64,000 bases of DNA from Penelope pileata (lineage: Eukaryota > Chordata > Aves > Galliformes > Cracidae): assembly GCA_013396635.1 (NCBI GenBank), contig WBMW01004965.1, forward strand, positions 1,653,295 to 1,717,294, given 5' to 3'. The translations under genes were made by a program, and so were the position numbers. Position 1 is the first letter of the stretch; each line of letters begins with the position of its first letter. The notes under the pieces were generated by a model that was not told the origin of the DNA, made no database searches, and saw only the letters and a program-made list of their open reading frames with translations. This document shows positions 13,448 through 26,900 of this stretch, piece by piece.

Positions 13448-16365
13448 GGGATCTTGCACTGGCACAACAGACACAGGGTTTCACAAGACAGCTCACTGCC
13501 ACCGAAGCCTTAGCCACTTGCCTCACTGGCAAAGGGGAGGGGAACCAGACAACTTCCACCAGTGGGGAACAGCTCAGCCATCTTAGAAGCCTTACACTGG
13601 TACAGCACATCACGTGTGTGGGAATGAGAAACAAAACCGCTCATACCGGTATTACTGAGAGCTGCTTACCAATGAGACATGCCCCTGGTTTAATTGGACA
13701 CACTCAACTGCAGGCATCTGGACTGGAGCTCAGATTTCTGGTGCATTCACATCCACTGAAGTTTTCTGTCCAAAAACTTGTTTGTTTTTATGTGCTCTCA
13801 GATTCTACATTTTAATGTCACTGACCTTTTCACGATTTTCTTTGTTGTTGGGAGCACTTCTGAAATCATATTGTTGGAAAAATGTATGATGTTTTGGTGG
13901 TTGCTGAGCACAACCCACCATCTCCTGCTGATAACAGCAGCACAAGTTAACTGCCTGGGATCACCACGTAGCAGCTGCCAAGGGGAAAGGGGTGGGGAGG
14001 GAGAAGGGACAAAGCCACACATTTTTAACATGTTCCTAGCATTGCAACTAGCAGAAGTAGTGGTTTTATAGAAGCAGAACTATGTGGTTCACTGACCAAT
14101 GATTTGAAATGGCTTCCCGGCAGGAACTGCTATTTATCTGGATTACCACTTTTTGAGAAAGGTCTTCGGGACAGTGTTACAAACTTCTGCCAGATAGCCA
14201 GATGTTATGCAGATGGATGAGAAAAGAAGGCTGACCAAATCCTTCCAGGGTCTTGCTACCTGACAAAGCCAATGACTTTGGAAATAGTACTAAGAAGCAG
14301 AACTGTAACCTGGAAAGATTCATCTTCACAGCCTGCTTACCAACTGATGCTACTACTCAACTTCTAGGTGTCGTACAGGCAAGCTGTTCCTTTCATTTGT
14401 TTCAGCACACCAGATCTTCTCCTCAGAGAGAGATCTCTTCAGAGAGAGAGTTTACAAAGCATGTTTCCTATCAGCTGAAGTTCTGGACTACACCCCCCAT
14501 GCTATCTTGCCAAAGATGAGCAAATACCACCTTTAAATCTCCAAGTAACCTGACAGATCATTTGATCATGATTCCACTAAGATTCTTCCTGGAAGTATTT
14601 CCTGCTGTGACATTTTAGCACAGGAGCCAGCTCTGATCCCACAAAGACCCAAGACCCAAGGACACCCCACCGGTACAGCAGATGATACCAGTTAAACCAC
14701 ACTGCCATCCCCAGCCAAGGAGAGAGCCAAATTGAGAGCCAAATTTCCCCCAGGGAGCGTATCCCTGCAGTCAGAAGGTGCTGACCTCTGATCTCTGCCT
14801 GCACCAGAAGAGGACTTGTTAAATGCAAAGCAATCTCTCAACTGTCGCCAATGCTAAACAGGCAATTACTATGCTGATTGATTGATTACATTTCCCTGTC
14901 TAAATTATATCAGGAAAGAGGCAAATCACTCTGAAAATGAGAAAATCACAGCCTGATTTCATGCGAAAGCGCAGAGGATGGTTTTTGACAATATGAATCA
15001 CAAACAGGTGGAATGGAGTCCAACTGAGACCCTGAGCAAACAGTCCCAAAAGAATGATGGCTGAATGGCTCCCAAGCCTTCCTGAGCAAGGAAAAGTAGG
15101 GCAGGGATACACAAATCAGCCACCACCACATCAGGCCACGACCTTTTTCTGTGAAATTACCAGAGAGGAGGAGGGAGGAAAAAAAAGAAAAAGGAGCGGA
15201 GGAACAGAACCACAGGTCTTCAGAGACCAAGGATTTTGAAGTGCACCCATTTCCAGTGCATGCTACAAAAACAGTGCCATTCCCAGAGAAACAACACACC
15301 CTTCCCATCCTCCCTCCACTTTGTACCAGCTGATTTGAGCCTCCGTATTGCACTTTTGTTTTCAGTGACAATTTCTTAGTGCCCTCGGCCTGCAGCTGGC
15401 AGCATGCAGATGCTTGCTGCAGATACAACAGAGGTGGCTTGAAATCTGCTTCATTTTGCAGAACATTTGACCTCCCTGCAACAGCATGGCTTGCCAAACC
15501 CACAAAGGGCCCTACAGACTCTAAGGCAAACTACCCTGCTGTTACTCTATTCTCTAACAGACACTGGAGCTGCTCAGCATTTTTGGCAGTTCTGTGCAGT
15601 GTTTGCCAGCAGCCAGGTTGAGCCCTGCCCAGCTGGGTCCCCAGTCTGATCTCCCACTTCCACTTCTGCCCTTTTCCATGTAAACCCCACTGCTTTTTTA
15701 GGCCTTCATTTCCCAGCACGGCCTTCCTCGACTCCTGCAGGCACAACCGTACTCCAAGCTGCATTTTCAAATACAATTCTGCCAGTTTTTCCTCATAAAC
15801 TTTGTATTTCACCTTTGTGTTGACCAACTTCCACTCCAACTCTTGACCCTCTTCTCCTCCCCAGATGCCCACCACAACCCCCAGCCCATGCACCCCACAG
15901 CTGCCATTTCCACATCCCCGTGGAGCCCGGCCCGCCCGACACCTCAGGGCACCAGGAACAGCAATGGAGGCCTCAGCTCCATCAGGAACACTCTGGGGGA
16001 GGGAGGGGGGCGGATGAAGCCCAGCTGCCAAAGCTTTTAATTCCTTTTCACAGGATCAGGGCTGAAATGTTTGAAATAATTTCTTAACAAAAACAAAAAG
16101 GGCTGCTGAAAAGAATAACATTATGACAGCTGCTGGGAAAGCCACCAGTGGGTGAAACCTGGTCACTGCACCGAGCCCTGGCTGCTGTGTACAGGAAGGA
16201 AGGGATTCTTACATCCTGAGCTGCAAACTTTGTGCTTTTATTTACTTTCCCCTTTCTCCCAAAGCAACCCTGGCTCACACTCACTGCTCTCCACTTCCCA
16301 ACCTTCAGGATGCCTTTCACAAGTGGGAAAGGGGATGAATCTGGCAGAGGCCATGGCACACTTAC

Positions 16366-16403
16366 ATTTCAGCCATGACGGTCTGGTACCGACCTGCATG
16401 GCT
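16366..16403 (-). other. Weak candidate small exon, 38 bases
   Basis: On the minus strand a good acceptor (CTCGTTTTTGCTGCCAG) precedes 38 bases that end at a strong donor (AAT then GTAAGTG). One frame starts at phase 0 and reads SHAGRYQTVMAE, leaving two bases over; a second frame is also open, so the frame itself is weak evidence. Extending left past the acceptor, the same frame continues as MEYLARFCCQ, so a longer exon with a different acceptor is possible. The phase-0 start would fit the exon at 31655-31750, which ends at phase 0. The candidate was found by scanning for splice motifs over a long region, so chance is a serious alternative. No homologue was recognised. Confidence 0.2.
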
Positions 16404-17854
16404 CTGGCAGCAAAAACGAGCCAGATACTCCATGTAAACTACACAGTGTTCCTACCTCAACTAACACCCGAATGGGATGCTTGGTTGGATCAGACTGTGA
16501 CACAAACAAACCACACATTATCCAGAGGAAAGTGTTTCTTAGGAAATATTTACCCTCTTTTCAAGGCCGAAAGCTTCGTTGCTGTTTTTTAGGACAGAAT
16601 CATTTGCTGTAAGCATGCTCCTAAACAAAGTTTCCCCACAGAAGAGAGAAACAGCCACCAGTTAGATTTTGTTTCTTAAATAAGTAGCAAGCCTCCCTCC
16701 CCTGCTACATAGACGCTATTTAGTTTCTGTTGGGATTTTTGGTTTGCTTGCTTGTTTTTGTGGCAGAGGGGGACACAGTACAGGTGCTTGTTTCTGAACT
16801 AACAGCAGGCACTAAAGATTCTCAAAGCATTTCCTGATCACCTCCACTGCTGCAGCTGCCTCTCAGGCTGTTCCACAAGCTTCTCCTACCCAGCTTTGGT
16901 GCAGAAAGCAGAATATGCCAGAAATCTCTGTCCTGCCTTGCATTTCCCCTTGGTCAAATATTTTTCAGGATGCAGTTGATCTGGCCTGCAGGATATGAAA
17001 ACCAAGGTCAACCACATCACTAGATGGCTGCTAAGAAAAGAAAATAACAGCATGTCTGAAGGGAGGCCAACAGAATTAATTTGAAGGGGAAGTTATTTAA
17101 GAGGAAGCTTTGCAAAATGGGGAAAAAATAACGCTATTACATTTCACAAGGCTATTGTCAGAATCAAAGATACTGACTGAGACACTGTGATACACAGTGA
17201 CAACTGACATACACATCCTTAATAAACACATTTACATACTGTTGCATGTGATAATTGCTTTTATTCTACAGTCGCTGGCTGCATTTCCAGATCCTTTGAT
17301 TTCTGTCCAACACAAAAACCTAGCTTGCCCTTGCGCATGAATCTGGAAGCCAGCATGAAAATATTCCAATATGCAGAACAGGAGCTTGTAAGAATCTGCC
17401 AGCAAAAAGTAACTGTGTGATCTTACATATTATGAACATGATGCTCGCATTTTTTTTCATGTACAGGAACACAGGGTCACTATTAATCACAGGAGAAGTA
17501 GAAAGAAGAGAAAACATTGGGGAAAAAGTACCTTAAAAATTCATAGTTATAAAAAAGGAATTGAGAAACATTCTGACATTTTAACTTGCATTTGGCAAGA
17601 TCAAATCTGATTGCAATTTATAGCAGCTCTGAATAGTACATTGGGAAAAAACAGAGCCAACTGCCAGTGGGTGAACAAGAGCAAAAGAAGAATCTATCAG
17701 GATCGTACCTCTCCTCACTGCAATGTGGGTCTTCTCCACCTTTCCACTGTTTGTATTCCCTGCTCTGACTTAATAAATTAACTATGGGATGCACATGCTA
17801 ATCATGCAGTGGTTCCAGGCGCCCTCCCTCCCATCCTCTCCCCAAGTCACCCAG

Positions 17855-17902
17855 ACACTCCTGAGAGCAGACATCACCATGCATGGAAAAGCAAGCTGGA
17901 AG
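17855..17902 (+). other. Weak candidate small exon, 48 bases
   Basis: A long pyrimidine-rich acceptor (TCCCATCCTCTCCCCAAG, then TCACCCAG) precedes 48 bases ending in AAG, followed by GTGAGTGG, a near-consensus donor. The frame is symmetric (phase 0 to 0) and reads TLLRADITMHGKASWK; one other frame is also open. Nothing identifies a family. It could be an exon of a non-coding transcript or a chance pairing of good splice signals in pyrimidine-rich DNA. It is on the opposite strand from the main exon at 31655. Confidence 0.15.
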
Positions 17903-20900
17903 GTGAGTGGGAAGGTGGGAAGGAGCTGCATCGCTGCTCCGTCTCCCACCCCAAAGAGAACAAGTCTCTCACCAGGCCCTGGCTGAAATTTGGCACCTTT
18001 GCCTCTTTGCACGCAGTACAGATGGCAGGATAGACGCGCCTGCTGGTGCAGGAAAGCTGTGCCAGCTCTCAGGAGGAGGCAGGGAGAAGGCATTAGCTCA
18101 GAAGGGTCACCAACATTAGTGCTTCCTCCACCTCTGCCTCTTTTCCAAAGACTGCTGGAAAGGCCTGGGGACAGGGGGGTCTCACCACTGGATGCCACCA
18201 AGTGTTTAAAGGATCTCCTCCTTCCCCACAAATTATGTGGCCCAATTGAATTTTTTTTCTTCTCTGAACAGCTGCTTATCTACCATTCGTTTCCCTGTCC
18301 ATTCCTGTTGATTTAATTAACGCTCCTCGCTGTATTCTCCAAGGAAACTAATGGCTTTGGTGGTCACTGAAAGGTGCCAAGTAATTTGCATGACCATTTC
18401 CAGTTAAGATTCCTTAGAATATCGATGTCAGTCAGCCTTATTTTACAACAGATTAGTTTAAGCACATGGAAATATGCAGCTACTAGGAAGCAGACACAAT
18501 GTGCCACCAGAACAAGGTAACAGCCCTCCTTCTATTTCTCCTCCAGCACCACTTGCACTGCATTCACTGCAGGCTTGCACCATACCCTTGCTTCACCAGA
18601 ATCCAAATAAAGCTACCCTAAAATAAATAGAAAAGCTCCACAGACTTCTTGTTTGTTTAGACTCTGTAATGTCTGCCAGAGCCAAGCCAGAAGACCAGGC
18701 TTTGGTTCTGAGATATTAAAAGTCCTCCAGAGGCTGAAAATCACACTAGGGAAAATTGGATTTTAAGGCACAATAAACACATCTTCATGGCACACTAAAA
18801 ACCTTTACAAAATAAAAGTAAATGTTTATGTAAACCATACATCAGACATCACATATCTCTTCAGCTGCAGGCCTGCATACCCAGGAGGAAAAACGCATGC
18901 AATATGAGAGAGCACAAGACTGGGTTTTCAGGCAAGGCAGCTGCTGTTTGTGCCTCGGTTCCCCAGGTCTTCTCGAAAAGACAATTCTTCCTCCTCTCTC
19001 CCCGCTCCCACACCTCAACAACTATTTCCCGGTTCCCATTCCCTCCCCCTATCTGCTAAATGAGGAAGATGAAACCAGCTCCTCAACAAGCCTCAAGGTC
19101 CCAGGACAAAACACACTGTGTAAGACCCAGGTATTATCATAAAAAGCAAGCCTGCTTAAGGGCTCAAGGATTTTTTTGTCGATACAGTCACATATCAAAA
19201 GCAGTCTTGAGAGAGCCCTATGCGCACACATGCTGTGAATCTGTAAACTTTTCAGTGGCCATTTGCACATTAAAAAAAAACATGTTTTAAAAATCCTTGA
19301 AGATCAAAGCACATCAGAAGAGAGTTTTAGATAAAAGGCAAGACAACACAGTGCAGAGATCCCTAGAGTCAACGCAGGGGTTTCTATGACATTTTAGTCA
19401 CATCTTTATTCCTTTCTCTCTCAAAAACCCCAAAGGTCAATTTATTTAAATTGGTCAAAGATAAGTTGGAAAGTGAGAATGGCTAGAAGTAAATAGGAAT
19501 TGACACACAGAGCACCTGAAAGATTTTTTGGAGAAAACACTTTTTCCTGTGTTTGGCAAGAACACTGTACACTTGGGGTACTAAACGTTATTTTAACTAA
19601 GTACCTAGGTAGGTTTGTTGAAGTCAGCGTAGATGTGTCAGTGACAAACTACTGCAAATGAACCTTCCTTGATCTGTGACTGTGTATGAAATTGCTCACA
19701 CAAAGCAAAATTCTCATCTTGTACGGGAGCCATAACATCCTTCCAGTAAGCACAGAGTGAGCTACCAAACATCCAAACCATCCAACGCCACCATTCAGTA
19801 GAAATAGCCTCTAGCAAAATAATTCTCTCCCTCCCATCAACTGAGGAACTTACGAATATATGCAACAAGTTCTGAGTGCAATCATGCAACCATGTGACTG
19901 GAGGCAAATGCATTTCATTGCGTTCTGTGGTATTTTGTACCTGCCTAAGAGTAAGCACGATTCTCTTAAGTTTAATCAAAAGAGAAATCTATACATAAGA
20001 GACAACAGAAGTTATTGCTAAAAGCGTGGTATGCCCATAAGCCACACGCGTCTCTGCCATCCCAACAGCTTTGCACCATCACATTTTATAAAACAGTAAC
20101 CTTGGAAAAGAGGCTTGTATGAACTTTTCTAACTTCCTTCTTGAGATACTGATCTGGATGAGCAAAGTGGTGGGCCAGGGCTAGGGATGCTTGCAGGAGG
20201 GGACCAGTGAGGAAGCTGTAGGAGCGGGGCGCTGGAGGTGTACCAGCCCCAGGCTGGAGCACACCGTGCAATCTCTAAGGAAACCAGGCAAAGAGCAAGC
20301 CCTCGCTGAGAAACACTTGGAAGAACAGAGCGTCGTCCCTGGCAAAGACAGCCCATCCAAATCAAATCACTTATCCTTCACTTCCCAAATTGTGAATAGC
20401 GGTCAAAATCTGGAGCTGGACCACAGTCAAGAGTGAAAAATGCCCCCTAGCTCATTACTGTCCAACCCCACACTCAAATCTGAGATTTTATGGACAGCTA
20501 CAAACAACCAGCCAGACAACATTACTTCGCAATAATCAAGCCAGTGTTGACACTTGACAGCAGTGAACACAAGATTTGTCTAATTTGTTTTCATAAAGAA
20601 TACTGTCAATTTACCAAAATTATTTTATTAAGCTTTTAAGAGAACTCTGAAGTTCCTTCAAAACCCAGACCTCCTTGTTCCTTAACAATTACCTTGGCTG
20701 CACTGTAAACAGAACAGTTACCTTAGTCCAGTAAAACAGAGACAGACTCCTCAAATTTTAAACAAATTTGGCCAAGATACAAAAGAAAGCATCAGGAAAG
20801 TTCATGCACACAAACTGAAAGCCAGAAACTAAATTCATTTCAGCTGAGGGTGCAGTGTTTTTACAACAGGTATTTTAACACCCAGATGGGTACTTGCACT

Positions 20901-23900
20901 GTATTTAAAAGTTCTCTTTGGTGCTTTTACAGCCAGGGCCCCAATTTTCTGAAAATTCTTCCTATGAAAATCAGCTTCCCAAAAGGCCACCTAAATGAAA
21001 CGTGCTTATGAACGCATCTGTCACAGTCACTTCATAGCACCGGTTAAGACTTTCAAAACCAGGGGGCTGACAGTTTAGAGAAAAGCTATTTAAAAGGGGA
21101 TGAGGAAAGCAGGAGACATGGTAGTAGGTAACCTGGTGCTATTTGTGTTACATACAGGCTTGTAAGGCACAAAGCAGAGCAAATTAGGAGAAACCTCTGT
21201 ACAGTTTGCAAAATGTAATCCACTCCTTATCACCATCCATCTCCTCCTGGCTGCTAGCCACCTTGCTTTTTTTTTCTTTTTTTCCCCCTTAACTGCAGCA
21301 AGTAATACTTAATTTTTACCAGATGTTCATTCATCAATATCCTCAGAGGTTGCTTCAAGCCCATTCGCTTCCCCTTCAGCCATTTTAACCTGGTGAAGTC
21401 TACCAGCAGCTCTGAGATTCCTCTCAGCCTCTCCATCACTCCAAAGATGGAATGGATGAAAAGACAGCTGAGAGCACCTACTCCTTTCTGAGGACATGAA
21501 GGCCACGGGACTGCAGCTGTCGAATTTCTACAGCATTGGTTTTCAGTTTGCTGTATTTTGAGTACTTCCAAATAATATGCAAAAGCTAACTCCAAACAAC
21601 ACAAGCCCATCTTCAGGTATGGTTACATTCACTTTTGTGGGACTAGTACCGCCATGATTTCACTGTATTTTTTTTTAAGTGAACTCGAGAAGAAAAACGT
21701 TCAATGCCACTATTCAACAGCAAAAGGAATTTCAGGAGGGTGGCTGTGCAGCCCTATGGGAGAAACCACAGAAAACAGGCCGTGTGAATCCTTTTCCTCT
21801 CTTTTTTGTTTAAAGGTAAAGGGGTGAACACGCACTGCTTCTCTTGGAAGGAGGACCAATTGGCTCAAACTCTCCAAACATAAAATTACTGAGCTTGCTT
21901 GGGAAAGCTATGAAAGCTGTGCGATTATTTCAAATGCTTACAAGATGGCTGGGGTACTGCTAGCCAAGAGAGTGGGTCACGCAGTGCTTTTATTTGCTAA
22001 TGAACACGAGGGTGGGTTGGCCCTGGGAACAAAACCCGGGAAACATCGTAACTTGGCTCTGATAACTGAGGGGAGTATGGATTGGAAGTATGTGTTGAAG
22101 AAGTCCGCCCTGAAGAAAGCTCCCTCTGACACCAGCAGGACAGGCAGGAGTTATTTACACGCACTGCTCCTTTGAAAGTGGGGCATAGTGTGCATCTAGA
22201 AGCTCACTTAAGAACCTGCCTCCCCTGCCAGGCACACAGGTCAGGATCTCTGCAGCCATCAGGAGGCAGGGGATGCACCAAAAACCTCAGGGTTTCTCCC
22301 AGGCAGGCACCAGCCCTGACCAGGGCCATTTAGTTGCCACAGTTACGTCTGAAGCCTCTGCCTTCCCAGGGCAGGCAGCACAGCAATTCCAGCCCACTTT
22401 CTGCTGTCAGATCACCATGTCTGTGCTGCTGAATTCACACTTTTGCCCTCCATCTTCTCCCTTTACCATCCCCATCCTCTTCCCTCCTTCAACCAGAAGT
22501 GGCTTTTGTGTGTTTGTTTTTTAAGCTACAGAAGTTTGTTTAGACAAAGAGGCACTCTTGGCCCCAGATGTTATGTTTTTCTTTTCCCACTCCCTTCCCC
22601 TGCCCTTTTCCCAGCACAAACCAGGCTCTCACACAGGTTGCTCCACATGAAGGAACTTCCCTTTGCCCCTGCTCACCTCTCCCCCCCCAGGACTCCAGAT
22701 CACAGGCCTCACAGTGCCCCTTGCACTGCAGCTGAGGCTGAAGAAAGGACGATCAAAGCAGCTGTGAATAAATAGCACTAATAATAACGGCAGTATTATG
22801 AACATTAATTATTAATGCATCTCATTTCTAAAACACTGTAACAGTCTGGACCACCCGGCAAAACACAAGCTGCATCTGTTACACACTTTCTTCCATGAAA
22901 GCAGCTTTAGGAGTTTGTGGGTTTGCGGGGCTCTGGCAGCGCCAGCAGCCAGAGAATCCCGCACGCCCCGGACTGCAGGGGTTAACAGCCCAGCGGGCAG
23001 AGACGGGCTCTGCTGGCAGCACGGGGCAGAGGCTGCTGGACCTGAGAGGGTGCTGCAAAGCAAGGGGCTTCCTCCAGCGCTGTCTGAACTACGCGACACA
23101 GTAATCCTGTCAGAGGTAAAATTAAGGCTGGAGATGGCACGAGCATAGTTCCTCTCCACTGCCATACACAGAGGCATGTTTCTGCTGTTACGGTTTAAGC
23201 ATCACTCGAAAATACAAGTGTTGTGTTTCAGAGCTTTAAAACACTACCATAAGCAGACTGGTCATAAAGGTGACAAGAGGCAGGGAAGTACTACGATGAC
23301 AAGATCATAGATTTTAAGACTTAAGCTCACAGCTCTTTGGACAAGGTGTTAAATGCAGTCGAGCCTCAGCACCTCGGCTCACCCCGCATCACATTCCTGC
23401 TGCCCCGGCTGCACCCCCGCAGCAGGGAGCGGCTTGGTGGCAAGCTGGTAAAACCCAGAGCAACACCATGCACGCTGTGCGAGCTACACGAGCCTGTGTC
23501 AAAGCCAAAAAGAAACCGTTCCAGACCAAGCAGGCGGCCTTTTGCCTTTTGCTGAGCACAAGACATGCCTGCTGCTGGCACCACAGGCCCCAGGCAGGGT
23601 CTGCAAGCCAGCGGCTCAGCTTCCACTCCTAGCTTTCAGCACCTGTGTCTCTCCCATTAATAACGACCACGTGAGCGCAATTACTGGCCCAAGGAAAAAC
23701 GCTAGTCTGCATTTTGCCTTTCAGTGCCAGAGCCTGTCTACTCCATTTGGTGTTCCAGAACAGGAGCTTGATGGCCCTGGATCTCTGCAAGCAGTACCTG
23801 TCCCTGAAGGGCAGAAGGAAGGGAGCGACTCCATCCTTCCCTTCAGAGCCGGGCAGATCTGGGCTTCAGAGTCTCACACAGACACTCTCAGGAGACAAAA

Positions 23901-26900
23901 AAGGAAGGAAAAAAGCAAGAAACCCACTTGCATTTAATGGGAAGATTACAGTTTGGAAGACAACACATTTGATGATCCCATGAGTCTTTCCCTAGTGAAT
24001 TTCCCTAAAGAATTTTTTTCCTAGCTTTTTATTTTTTATTATTTATTTTTAAAATGAAGGCCCTAGGAATATTCAAATGTGTAAGCTGTTGGGTAAAGCT
24101 GTGATGTTAGTCATCACCTTGCACTTCATCTTATAAAAAAGCAAGCTGACATTCAAAAACAAGTCTATAAGGCAGACAACAAGCATCTTAAACACTGTTC
24201 AGACTAAACAGTAGCGCAAATGTTTTTCCTCGCTATTTTAGCAATACCCCCACTATTAAAGGAAAGCAATTAAGTTGCATCCTCCTTCTCTACAACACAA
24301 AGTTAAAGACTGCTAAATTGATTTTCCTGAATTTTGTTGATCCGTGACTCTTCAGTCTAGTCAATTACCAATGGGGATGCTGAAAATGAAGATGTGCCTG
24401 CGTGACGAGACGTCTTTTCTGAAGCACCAGAAATGTCAGAAACAAACTGCCTCACAGCTCCTGTCCAGAGAGCTTTGGGCTGCAGCTTGGCTCGGGCACA
24501 GAGCTCCCTGGTATAATTGTCAGGCTGGATCCAGCCATGCGCTTCCACCTACTTGAACAGAAAGGGGTGATTTTAGAATAACGTAGTAAATAGGTGCAGT
24601 CTCCTGTGGACTAGCTCTAAACACACTTCAAATGGTTTGAGCTTAGGTGGCCTTATAATTAGGAGCTAAGCTGGTTTAGAAAGCCCACGTTTGAAAAGAA
24701 GAATTTCCGTATGTGCCTAAACTAGCTGTGTACGTGCAGCACAGGCCACAGGAATGCCAAAAATATGGATTTATCCTGAAGCAGCTATCGGCTTCTCAGT
24801 AAGGAAAACAAGGTGGGGGGAAGGGGGAACAAGATTCAATTTTAGCAATTTGGTGCAACAATTTACGCCGGTGCTGTCTTTTTCTGTCTCTTTTTGAGCA
24901 ACACGCTTTCAGCACAAGAATAAAAAGGAACAATTTCAGTGGAGAACAGCAGTGGAAAGAGCTTTAAATCCCTTTTAGCGAACCTTCAGACTTATTTTTC
25001 TTAATTGTGAATTCTGAGTGATCACATGTTCACTGGAAGTCTTAAACTCAGAAAGCTCATGCTGTGGGATAAAGGGCTCTGTGCAAGCATCATTTGTGTC
25101 AAGGGATGTTTGAATGGGATCTGACCTGGACCCTTCAAGCCAGTAAATGCTAAAGATAAGGAACATCAGCCAGCTGAATGCACATGTGCTTCTGACTGTG
25201 TAAAAATAAGTCACTCTCCTTTCAGAGCATCACCACGGCCCATGCTCATGGCCAGCTCAGTAGCTGCTTTTAATCATCCTTACTTCACTCCTCCAAACAG
25301 CCCTCACACTAACTCAAAGCACACTACCTTTTTCACTTCCTTTTTTGAGGACAGCAAGAGGGATCAGGACGAGAGTAGCTAAAACAAAAACAGATGCTTT
25401 AATGTTTGTGACCTTTAATGTTTCCCAAGCTTTAACTACCATGTAATTTTAAGGGCTAATTATGAAATTACCATCTATGTTCAAAAGAATTGTCTTCCAA
25501 ACCAGCTCATAAGGTCCTTACCAGCCCCCAAGCCATCCACACAGACGTTTTAGCTGGGGAACCAGTTCTTTGCTGAGTGGGCTTGACTGACCTTCTCCCT
25601 ATATAAAATCTGACTCAAAAGTACATTATTTTTTGGTAATTCTCAAACACTCAAGCTGAAACAAAACAGATGCCAGTCTGTGTTAGTATTACAGTAAGCT
25701 TTATAACCCTAAACACAACGCAGCAATAATGTGGTACGATGCCATTGGCTTGCCTTTCTGACGTTTGCATTTAAAAAATCCAAACTAAATAAAAATCTTC
25801 TTCCTTTAAATTGAACTTGACAGCCTAAGTTTGTAGATTGGTCTGAGCTTGCACTTTGCGGAGACACAGTCTGCAGCTTCATGCCAAGAAAAGACAGCGG
25901 TATTGCTCACAGCTGGGAGGTGGGACACAAATTGGAAGTTCTACCTTCAAGAAATGCAGGGTCTGGAAAAGCCTGGGGGTGGTGGAACAACAAAGACTGG
26001 CCGGTAGATTCACTTTGGGCAAAAAGGCAACACCTCATTTAAGCAGCATGCTGTGCTTCCTTTCATTGCCTTCCATGAGGTCTGACTTATTCAAGGCTTT
26101 ACATGGACGTGTCTCGATCTGCAATTACAGATGCATGATCCCTACAGACAATGCTCAAAACTGAACTGCCATGATTAGGGATGTAGTTAGCACTCCCCTA
26201 GCCAGCACAGGCAGCTTTCAGAACCAGTTTGCTATCTGCAATTGCAGCCTTCAGCTAAAAGTTCTCTCTGAGAACATTTTCAACACTTCTGTTTGACCAA
26301 TACATGCACAAAGCAGGCCAGTTATTTGCCATTAGGATCTTCAGATTTCTAATGGCTGAACCCAAGAAGCATTTAATACAAGTACAGGCCAAATGTAATA
26401 ATTTCAAAATGCACAAACAAGGATGCTGCAGGGGTGCATTAGCAGCCTGCTGTTTGCATTCAGCTGACTATTGTGTTGCCTTGTTGCCAATATACTCTTG
26501 CCAAATCCAGTAACCACATTTTATAAACCAGTTGTTATTAATAGGGATCACAAGCTGCATGCACACACTCGAAGGATTCCAGAGCTTCAACACACAGAAA
26601 GGGATGTTCAGTTTTTCTTAACCAGTTATGTAAGTTCATGAAAACTTTCAGCTGCACTTGGGGTTTGCAAGGAGGAGCACATACAGCAGTACTGAGCTCA
26701 AGGAAGGCCCCAGCTCCATGCCCTGGGCTTCATTCCCAGCAGCTTTATAGAGCATCAACGACAGAACTGGGTGGCACCAAGATAAGGGCAACAAAGCCAA
26801 TGGTTTTGAATGCTCATGCAAGTGAAATAAGCTCTGGGACTGTCACATGCACCTCCACGGTGCAGAGCTCTCTGTAGAAATAACAATTCTTTGGTCATTT

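Larger units (their letters stand above)
4554..17854. other. Long non-coding stretch (intron or intergenic)
   Basis: About 13 kb without a reliable exon. It holds the homopolymers listed separately, a CpG-rich pocket at about 6070-6220, a small CA-type run at 11029-11048 and many chance frames. The largest frames (8353-8949 plus, 15531-16031 minus) lack paired splice sites or family motifs. A 38-base minus-strand exon candidate at 16366-16403 is listed separately. Isolated strong acceptors occur (for example on the minus strand ending near 5293, and on the plus strand ending near 15864) without a matching donor or terminal signal. Confidence 0.55.

Noticed and set aside
15531..16031. Minus-strand frame of 166 codons with a Lys/Glu/Leu-rich middle
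   Set aside because: The middle is helix-like, but there is no acceptor-donor pair bounding it, no family resemblance, and the opposite strand carries a pyrimidine-rich tract that explains the Glu/Lys-rich translation.
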